Of a stretch of DNA of 10,809 nt, positions 5,759-10,809 are shown in pieces. Each line of letters starts with the position of its first letter. Position 1 is the stretch's first letter. Source of the DNA: Microbacteriaceae bacterium UBA6152. Its GTDB lineage: Bacteria; Actinomycetota; Actinomycetes; Actinomycetales; Microbacteriaceae. Where the stretch lies: assembly GCA_002423075.1 (NCBI GenBank), contig DIUS01000015.1, positions 1-10,809 on the forward strand, read 5' to 3'. The notes beneath the pieces are model-generated. The model saw nothing but the letters and a program-made list of their open reading frames with translations, did not search any database and was not told where the DNA came from. Position numbers and translations under genes: made by a program.

Positions 5759-7660
5759 CTACTCGCCCAGGGCATCCCTGATCGCACGAAGGAGCGTCTC
5801 GGCGGTGAACGGCTTAGACAGGACATGCCGCACCCCCGCCTCCTGCGCTCTGTCGACGGCCGCGGCTGACGCCAATCCACTCGATGCGACAATCGCCACA
5901 CCAGGGTGATGCTCACGGAGGAACGCGATAGTCGCCGCGCCGTCCATCACCGGCATCATCAAGTCGGTAAAGACAAGTCGCACCTCGTCACCGCGCGTGG
6001 CCAACAGCGCGAGCGCATCGCGGCCGTTCTCCGCCTGCACGGCGCGATACCCGTTGCGGTTGAGGATCTGGCAGACGATCGAACGGATGCTCGCCTCGTC
6101 ATCAATCACGAGAACCAGTTCTCCCTGCCCCTGCACCGGCACGTGGTCGGCGTGCACTGTCTTCGGTTCTCCTGCCGCCGTTGCATCCAAAGCGGGGATG
6201 AAGAGCGTGAATCGCGATCCGGCTCCGGGTTCACTCTCCACCGACAGCAGACCACCATGACTGCGAGCAATCGCCAAGCTGCTCGCCAGACCCAGACCCG
6301 TTCCTTCACCCGGGCCCTTCGTCGTGAAGAACGGATCGAAGATCTGGCTCTGCACCTCGGCGTTCATGCCGCTACCGGAATCTTCGATCGTGATCGCCAC
6401 GTAACGCCCGGGCGCCACCATCGCTGGCATCGCCGCGCTGGGGCTCACCTCATGCTCACGAACCCTGATGCGGAGGATTCCGCCCTCGGCCATGGCATCA
6501 CGGGCATTGGTGACGAGGTTCACAAGTACCTGCAGAATCTGGGTCGCGTCCCCCAGCATCGGTGAAACCGCCGTGTGGTCGATGTCAAGCTCGATCGACT
6601 TGGGCAGCACGGCGAGCGTGAGCTTGCTCAACTCGTCGATCAGATCGGAGGCGTGCACGGCGTCGCGGGCACCTTTGACTCCGCGAGCGAACGAGAGCAC
6701 CTGGCTGATCATCTCTGCACCCCGAGTGACCGCGGCTTGCATGCCGTCGAGAAGCTCAGTCCGCTCGCGCGCCGACTCTACGGTGCGCAAGAGCTGCACC
6801 GACATGAGCACGGGCGTGAGCACGTTATTGAGGTCGTGGGCGATGCCACCGGCCAGAGTGCCGAGACTCTCGAGACGCCGCGCACGGTTCTGCTGCTCTT
6901 GTTGCTCCCGAAGCGCGGTCACATCAGAGTTCACGGCGAAATAACTCGTGGGTTTCCCGTTCTCGTCCGTGATGGCCTGCCAGCGGCAGGCGACGATGAT
7001 GTGCCGACCGTCCTTCGAGCGCTGCTGCAGTTCGCCCGTCCACCTGCCCGTCGCTGCCAGCGCCGCGGCGGCCTCCTCGAACCGGGTGGCGTCGTCGTAG
7101 ATGAGGTCGCGAATGTCGCGACCGGCCGCTTCCTCCTTGGTCCAGCCGTAGATTTGTTCCGCACCGTTGTTCCAGTACGTCACCCGAAAGTCGAGGTCTT
7201 CCGTAATGAAGGCTTCGTTCGAGATGTCGAGCAGCGAGTTCATGCGCAACGCTCGCTGTATCGCCTCATCGAGCTCACGCTGCTGACGCTCAATGTCAGA
7301 GACATCGCGCATGTGCACCGCAATGCCGTCGACGGTCGGGTAGGTGCGCGTCTCTAGCCACAGCTTGAGTGTCGAGTGGTAGGCGCGAACGTAGGTGACC
7401 TCACCGTCGTCCATGGCGCGGCGCAGCGGCTCGCCGAAGTCGTTCGTGGCCGCGTCGGGAGAAAGCTCCCACAGTGTCTTGCCCACGATCTGCTCGCTCG
7501 TGAGCCTCATATACCGCTCTGCCGCGCGGTTCAGATACGTGTAGCGCCACTCGCGATCGATCAACACCAGCCCGTCGGCGATCTGGTCGAGGGTGGCATC
7601 GAGGTGCGGGACGGCATTCGCGGCGCCAGCGGAGGGGGTGCCCGGCAAAGATGGCTCCAC
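5759..7660 (-). CDS. Soluble hybrid sensor histidine kinase (PAS-PAS-HisKA-HATPase-REC)
   Basis: A 633-residue two-component protein. The order is PAS 1 (about 19-121, GLVLIDREWRYTYLN), PAS 2 with a PAC-like end (about 137-251, YFAVNSDVTALREQQ), a dimerisation/phosphoacceptor helix with GGIAHDLNNVL (H-box His275), then an HK ATPase domain. The ATPase shows the N-box NLVTNARDAM (Asn385), G1 DSGSGM (from Asp427), F-box DPFFTTK and G2 GTGLGL (453-458). A C-terminal receiver domain has acidic pair DD 520-521, phospho-acceptor Asp566 in FTDLMMP and Lys616 in SKPF. All residues needed for autophosphorylation and His-to-Asp transfer are present. There is no membrane segment or output domain, so it should sense a cytoplasmic signal. 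I chose GTG at 7660 because GAGAAGGG lies seven bases upstream; an ATG at 7807 would overlap the preceding gene and add 49 non-domain residues. No separate response regulator or HPt gene is nearby. Confidence 0.92.
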   Translation of the reverse strand: MEPSLPGTPSAGAANAVPHLDATLDQIADGLVLIDREWRYTYLNRAAERYMRLTSEQIVGKTLWELSPDAATNDFGEPLRRAMDDGEVTYVRAYHSTLKLWLETRTYPTVDGIAVHMRDVSDIERQQRELDEAIQRALRMNSLLDISNEAFITEDLDFRVTYWNNGAEQIYGWTKEEAAGRDIRDLIYDDATRFEEAAAALAATGRWTGELQQRSKDGRHIIVACRWQAITDENGKPTSYFAVNSDVTALREQQEQQNRARRLESLGTLAGGIAHDLNNVLTPVLMSVQLLRTVESARERTELLDGMQAAVTRGAEMISQVLSFARGVKGARDAVHASDLIDELSKLTLAVLPKSIELDIDHTAVSPMLGDATQILQVLVNLVTNARDAMAEGGILRIRVREHEVSPSAAMPAMVAPGRYVAITIEDSGSGMNAEVQSQIFDPFFTTKGPGEGTGLGLASSLAIARSHGGLLSVESEPGAGSRFTLFIPALDATAAGEPKTVHADHVPVQGQGELVLVIDDEASIRSIVCQILNRNGYRAVQAENGRDALALLATRGDEVRLVFTDLMMPVMDGAATIAFLREHHPGVAIVASSGLASAAAVDRAQEAGVRHVLSKPFTAETLLRAIRDALGE

Positions 7661-7667
7661 GACAGAA

Positions 7668-7675
7668 CCCTTCTC
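7668..7675 (-). promoter_or_regulatory. Ribosome binding site of the hybrid kinase
   Basis: Minus-strand GAGAAGGG sits seven bases before the GTG at 7660. It is the strongest initiation signal in the region and decides the start against the upstream ATG at 7807. Confidence 0.65.
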
Positions 7676-7700
7676 TTTCGCGCGGTTCACGGTCGGGTAA

Positions 7701-7720
7701 CCAGCATGCTGAAATGCTGG
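7701..7720. repeat. Inverted repeat in the kinase leader region
   Basis: CCAGCAT and ATGCTGG form a perfect 7-bp inverted repeat around six bases (GCTGAA on the plus strand). It lies about 40 bases upstream of the kinase start, in the 109-base gap after the HerA-like gene. No T-run follows on the minus strand, so it does not look like a standard intrinsic terminator. It could be an operator or an mRNA hairpin. No clear -10 was found in this gap. Confidence 0.5.
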
Positions 7721-7769
7721 CACAACTTCACGCTCGGCGCACGATTTTTCACGCCTTAGAGAACCCTGG

Positions 7770-9548
7770 TCAGCGCCGCCCGAGGGTGCCAAAAATACCG
7801 CGAACAACCTCCCGAATCACGGTCTGGCCGGTGCGCGAACCGAACACGTCGCCGATCACGTCGCCAACGCCCGGAGCGGGCTTCGTCGTGCGCCGGGTCG
7901 GGGTGCGGGTCGTGGTGCGCTCCTTCTTCTGCAGGTCGCGCAGAGCCTTCTCGTACTCCTCCTGAGCCGCGTCCTTCTGCGTCGCTGCCTCGCGAGCAGC
8001 CTCGGCCTCGGCCGCGGCGTTCATACGGGTCGCCAACATCTCGTGCGCCGACTGCGGGTCGATCGCCTGCCCATAGCGCGCCATGAGGGGCGAGGCCGCC
8101 GCGGTCGACGTGACCACCTCTGCGGGCGCGGGATCCATCGAGCCCTGCGGTGCGCGCAGTCGTGTCCACGCAACGGGTGATGGTGCTCCCTTCTCGTTCA
8201 TGACCGTCACGATCGCTTCGCCGATCCCGAGCCCCATGAGCACCTGTTCGAGGTCGTAGCCCGAGTTCGGGTACGTGCGCACGGTCGCGCGCAGAGCTTT
8301 CTGGTCGTCGGGGGTGTGCGCCCGCAACTGGTGCTGCACGCGCGAGCCAAGCTGCGCGAGCACGTCGGCGGGCACATCTTTCGGCGTCTGGGTCACGAAG
8401 AAGATGCCGACGCCCTTCGAGCGGATCAGTCGCACGGTCTGCGTGATCGCGGCGAGGAAGTCTTTGCTTGCGTCCTGGAAGAGCAGGTGTGCCTCGTCGA
8501 AGAAGAACACGAGTTTGGGCTTATCGATGTCGCCGACCTCGGGCAGGTCGTTGAACAGATCGGCGAGCAGCCACATCAGGAAGGTCGAAAACAGCGCGGG
8601 CTTGTCGGCGACGCCCGGCACCTGGAGCAGGCTCACCACTCCGCGGCCGTCGGTGGTCGTGCGCAAGAACTCTGCCGTGTCGAACTCGGGCTGCCCGAAG
8701 AAGACGTCGGCGCCCTCGGCGGCAAAGGTGATGAGCTCGCGCAGAATCACGCCCGCGGTCGCCTTGCTCAGCCCGCCAAGCTCGGCGAGGTCGGCCTTGC
8801 CCTCGGGGCTCGTCAAGAACTGGATCACTGTGCGCAGGTCGGTGAGGTCGACGAGTGGCAGGCCGTTGAGGTCGGCGTAGTGGAACACGAGCCCAAGGCT
8901 CGACTCCTGCGTCTGATTGAGGCCGAGCACCTTGGCGAGCATGAGCGCCCCGAAGCTCGAGACCGTTGCGCGCACCGGCACACCCTGCCCGATGCCGCCG
9001 AGGCAGTAGAACTCGGTGGGGTGCGCCGTCGGCTGCCAGTTCTGGCCGATGCCCTGGGTGCGGGCGAGCAGCTTCTCGCTGCTGGTGCCCGCCACGGCGA
9101 TGCCGCTCAGGTCGCCCTTGATGTCGGCCGCGAACACGGGAACGCCCGCGGCGCTCAACTGCTCGGCGAGCACCTGCAGCGTCTTCGTCTTGCCCGTGCC
9201 GGTCGCGCCGGCGACGAGACCGTGCCGGTTGGTCATGGCGATCGGAATGCGCACGGGCACGTCGGGCAACGCCTCGCCGTTGACGAGCGCGCCCATCTCG
9301 AGCACCGCCCCTTCCATGGCGTAACCGGCGCGGATGCTCGCCACGCGCTCGGGGTCGAGCGGAGCATTCTCGTCCACGGCGGCGGCGGGTTCCGCAGGCG
9401 CCTGCTTCTCCGCCACCGGCTGCTCTGCCTTCGCTGCCTCGGCCTCCGCTGCCTCGGTCGCGGCGGCCTCGGTCGCAGCGGCGAGCGCCGCCTCGGCGTC
9501 GGCGAGGGCCTTCTTCGCGGCCTCGACGGCCTCCTGCGGATCAGTCAT
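7770..9548 (-). CDS. HerA-like P-loop ATPase, DUF853/YjgR family
   Basis: A 592-residue cytoplasmic ATPase of the FtsK/HerA class. Walker A is GATGTGKT (114-121), followed by FAADIKGDLSG (139-149). Walker B is LVFFFDEAHLLF (346-357; Asp351, Glu352), and a TQTPKDVP segment (386-393) follows. The C-terminal SRTGQTVIREVVRGIFG tail (571-587) resembles that of E. coli YjgR. HerA relatives are hexameric DNA-translocating motors, but the YjgR/DUF853 branch has no settled function. It exceeds the ~500 residues of YjgR mainly through an Ala/Glu-rich N-terminal extension (about 1-65) and a charged, probably coiled-coil stretch near 500-545. It follows the glycerate kinase by 40 bases on the same strand. 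There is no well-spaced ribosome binding site; TAGGCT ends six bases before ATG. It is not paired with a nuclease or SIR2 gene as HerA defence systems are. Confidence 0.9.
   Translation of the reverse strand: MTDPQEAVEAAKKALADAEAALAAATEAAATEAAEAEAAKAEQPVAEKQAPAEPAAAVDENAPLDPERVASIRAGYAMEGAVLEMGALVNGEALPDVPVRIPIAMTNRHGLVAGATGTGKTKTLQVLAEQLSAAGVPVFAADIKGDLSGIAVAGTSSEKLLARTQGIGQNWQPTAHPTEFYCLGGIGQGVPVRATVSSFGALMLAKVLGLNQTQESSLGLVFHYADLNGLPLVDLTDLRTVIQFLTSPEGKADLAELGGLSKATAGVILRELITFAAEGADVFFGQPEFDTAEFLRTTTDGRGVVSLLQVPGVADKPALFSTFLMWLLADLFNDLPEVGDIDKPKLVFFFDEAHLLFQDASKDFLAAITQTVRLIRSKGVGIFFVTQTPKDVPADVLAQLGSRVQHQLRAHTPDDQKALRATVRTYPNSGYDLEQVLMGLGIGEAIVTVMNEKGAPSPVAWTRLRAPQGSMDPAPAEVVTSTAAASPLMARYGQAIDPQSAHEMLATRMNAAAEAEAAREAATQKDAAQEEYEKALRDLQKKERTTTRTPTRRTTKPAPGVGDVIGDVFGSRTGQTVIREVVRGIFGTLGRR
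9451..9480 (-). repeat. 15-base tandem duplication coding Ala/Thr/Glu in the HerA-like N-terminus
   Basis: Two adjacent 15-base units (9451-9465 and 9466-9480) differ at a single base. They encode the AATEA-type repeat around residues 23-32 of the HerA-like protein. The units keep the frame, so the gene is intact. The surrounding 9400-9540 is a low-complexity Ala/Glu coding tract. Confidence 0.7.
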
Positions 9549-9554
9549 GGCCTC

Positions 9555-9560
9555 AGCCTA
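9555..9560 (-). promoter_or_regulatory. Candidate -10 element of the HerA-like gene (leaderless)
   Basis: Minus-strand TAGGCT is followed by GAGGCC and ATG. The hexamer is identical to the one before pta. The GAGG is only two bases from ATG, too close for a normal ribosome binding site. No -35 was found at 16-18 bases. It may give the gene its own transcript despite following the glycerate kinase by 40 bases. Confidence 0.45.
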
Positions 9561-9588
9561 CGGATCGCGACGCGCGGCGGCCACGCCG

Positions 9589-10749
9589 TCAACGCCCGTG
9601 CTCGGCAGCGAGCCGCTCTCCCGCCGCTCGCAACCAGGGGAGCGGGTCGGCCATCGCTGCAGCGGTAGAACCAGCGAGCTCGTCAAGAGCGATGGCGACG
9701 GCGAATCGCGACGCCGACACCCCGACCGGGCGGGCGTCGATCGTACCCGCGACGAGCGCGCACGGCACTCTCGCCTCGACGGCCAGCCGTGCGACCTCGA
9801 CGGGAGCCTTGCCGCCCGCCGACTGCCCGTCAAACCGCCCCTCGCCCGTGACAACGAGCTGCGCCCCGGCGATCGACCCCGGCAACCCGATCGCCTCGGC
9901 GATGGCACGAGACCCCGAGGTGATCGTGGCACCCCAGGCGAGCATCCCGAATCCCGTGCCCCCGGCCGCCCCCGCTCCGGGAGTGGTGGCCAGAGTGCCG
10001 GTCGGGTCGATCGCGGTCGCAAAGAGGTCGAGCGCGCGCTCGGCGTCGGGCGCGAGCGAGGCCTCGAGACCCTTCTGCGGTCCGAAGACGTCGACCGCGC
10101 CCCTCGTGCCCAGCAGGGGGTTGTCGACATCGCTCAGCACGAGGGCTCCGCCACGGGGCGGTGCGACGGCGGTGCCGAGGTCGACACGAGCAAGGCGATG
10201 CAACCCTGCGTTGCCGAGCGGCACGGCGGCTCCCTCGGCGTCGACCAGCTGGGCTCCGAGCGCGCGCAGAGCGCCCGCTCCTCCGTCGGTCGAGCAGCTA
10301 CCGCCGAGCGCAAGCAGCACGCGGTCGGCACCGGCGGCGAGCGCCTCGGCGATGACCTGCCCGAACCCGAGCGTGTGCGCCGTCAGCGGAGCGAGCTTGT
10401 CGAGCAGCAGCAGTCCCGAAGACTCGGCGAGCTCGATGAGCGCCGTGCGCGAGCCGTCGTGCACGGGTGGTAGCAGCAGCCAGCGCGCGTCGACATCGCG
10501 CTCATCGGCAGCGCTCGCGGGGCCCGTGACGCGGGTGTGTCGCAGCTCGGCCTCGGGCAGGGCCGCCGCCACCGCGTCGACTGTACCGTCGCCGCCGTCG
10601 GCCATCGGCGCGAGCACGATCTCGTCATGGGGGCGAACACTGCCCCACCCCTTGGCGAGCGCGCGCGCCGCGTCGGTCGCGGTCGCCGTGCCCTTGAGCG
10701 AATCGGGTGCGAAGACGACGCGCATGATCGATAGGGGTAGGGGCGACAT
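9589..10749 (-). CDS. Glycerate kinase, GlxK/GarK family
   Basis: Phosphorylates D-glycerate with ATP, to 2-phosphoglycerate in most characterised members of this family, feeding glycerate from glyoxylate or sugar-acid breakdown into glycolysis; cytoplasmic. The 386-residue protein has the family landmarks in order: VVFAPDSLKGT (11-21), PMADGGDGT (48-56), LGGSCSTDGGAGAL (148-161), LSDVDNPLLG (205-214), FGPQKG (222-227), AAGGTGFGML (261-270) and VTGEGRFDGQSAGGKAP (300-316). Length is normal for the family. Two starts are possible. ATG at 10749 has TAGCCT six bases upstream, the leaderless pattern seen at other genes here. ATG at 10725 gives MRVVFAPDS, where most family members begin, but has no ribosome binding site. 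I give the longer form; the eight extra residues do not affect the domain. No other glyoxylate-pathway gene is visible. Confidence 0.94.
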   Translation of the reverse strand: MSPLPLSIMRVVFAPDSLKGTATATDAARALAKGWGSVRPHDEIVLAPMADGGDGTVDAVAAALPEAELRHTRVTGPASAADERDVDARWLLLPPVHDGSRTALIELAESSGLLLLDKLAPLTAHTLGFGQVIAEALAAGADRVLLALGGSCSTDGGAGALRALGAQLVDAEGAAVPLGNAGLHRLARVDLGTAVAPPRGGALVLSDVDNPLLGTRGAVDVFGPQKGLEASLAPDAERALDLFATAIDPTGTLATTPGAGAAGGTGFGMLAWGATITSGSRAIAEAIGLPGSIAGAQLVVTGEGRFDGQSAGGKAPVEVARLAVEARVPCALVAGTIDARPVGVSASRFAVAIALDELAGSTAAAMADPLPWLRAAGERLAAEHGR

Positions 10750-10755
10750 CCGCTC

Positions 10756-10761
10756 AGGCTA
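10756..10761 (-). promoter_or_regulatory. Candidate -10 element of the glycerate kinase gene (leaderless)
   Basis: Minus-strand TAGCCT is followed by GAGCGG and ATG at 10749. Its TAG may also be the stop codon of the gene upstream. No -35 hexamer is evident in the 48 bases up to the window edge. Confidence 0.4.
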
Positions 10762-10809
10762 GGCGGCCGGCGTGCGCTCCTGCAGGCCCCAGGCCTGGCC
10801 GTAGCCGCC
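10759..10809 (-). CDS. Possible C-terminal tail of an upstream gene (partial)
   Basis: The minus strand is open from the window edge for 16 codons (GGYGQAWGLQERTPAA) and then meets TAG at 10761-10759, nine bases before the glycerate kinase ATG at 10749. This would fit a tightly spaced upstream gene on the same strand. The fragment is too short to identify, and one of the other two frames is also free of stops over this length, so the call rests on position and composition only. Confidence 0.35.
   Translation of the reverse strand, partial: GGYGQAWGLQERTPAA

Noticed and set aside
5650..5760. tRNA-Ser 3' end as an attachment site for an integrated element
   Set aside because: No integrase is present, and I saw no second copy of the tRNA 3' end beyond the kinase gene.
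7701..7720. Intrinsic terminator for the HerA-like gene
   Set aside because: The stem is only 7 bp and is followed by TTACCC rather than a T-run.
7661..7807. N-terminal extension of the hybrid kinase to ATG at 7807
   Set aside because: It would overlap the end of the HerA-like gene, adds 49 residues with no domain, and ignores the strong GAGAAGGG site before GTG at 7660.
5759..9548. HerA-like ATPase plus kinase as a defence or conflict system
   Set aside because: Known HerA defence modules pair the ATPase with a nuclease or SIR2-type effector. Here it is the widespread DUF853/YjgR form, next to a sensor kinase and metabolic genes.
8316..9668. 450-codon plus-strand frame opposite the HerA-like gene
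   Set aside because: It is a shadow of the HerA-like gene, which has clear Walker motifs. The product is low-complexity, and the frame runs on into the glycerate kinase gene.

Overview
The window is GC-rich, gene-dense DNA from an actinobacterium, most likely of the Microbacteriaceae/Micrococcales type. The evidence is the strong G/C third-position bias, GTG starts, short gaps, the sequence of the DnaX and SRP RNA genes, and start codons that sit directly behind TAnnnT -10 elements. That assignment is inference; nothing here fixes genus or species.

Layout, left to right. (1) 1-1153, minus: dnaX, with its 3' part cut off by the window edge. (2) 1154-1426: a 273-base divergent intergenic region. 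(3) 1427-2059, plus: a small membrane-anchored YdcF/DUF218-like protein, converging with a 9-base gap on (4) 2069-5409, minus: the pta-ackA operon, whose genes overlap by GTGA. (5) 5501-5592, minus: the small SRP RNA gene (ffs), and 5650-5734, plus: tRNA-Ser(GGA). The two are divergent and about 57 bases apart. (6) 5759-7660, minus: a soluble hybrid sensor histidine kinase (PAS-PAS-HisKA-HATPase-REC). (7) 7770-9548, minus: a HerA-like ATPase of the DUF853/YjgR family. (8) 9589-10749, minus: a GlxK-type glycerate kinase. (9) 10759-10809, minus: a possible C-terminal tail of one more gene.

Most of this is housekeeping: replication (DnaX), co-translational protein targeting (SRP RNA), translation (tRNA-Ser) and central carbon metabolism (acetyl-CoA/acetate interconversion, glycerate entry into glycolysis). 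The accessory-looking parts are the orphan hybrid kinase and the DUF218-like protein. No mobile element, CRISPR array or defence cassette is visible.

The most interesting pattern is regulatory. Four of the six protein genes whose 5' end is visible with a confident product (dnaX, pta, the HerA-like gene and glycerate kinase) have a TAnnCT hexamer ending 6 or 7 bases before the start codon, with no usable Shine-Dalgarno sequence. The SRP RNA gene has an equivalent hexamer ending 6 bases before its inferred 5' end. Together these suggest leaderless mRNAs for the four genes. By contrast ackA, the kinase and the DUF218-like gene have ordinary Shine-Dalgarno sequences.
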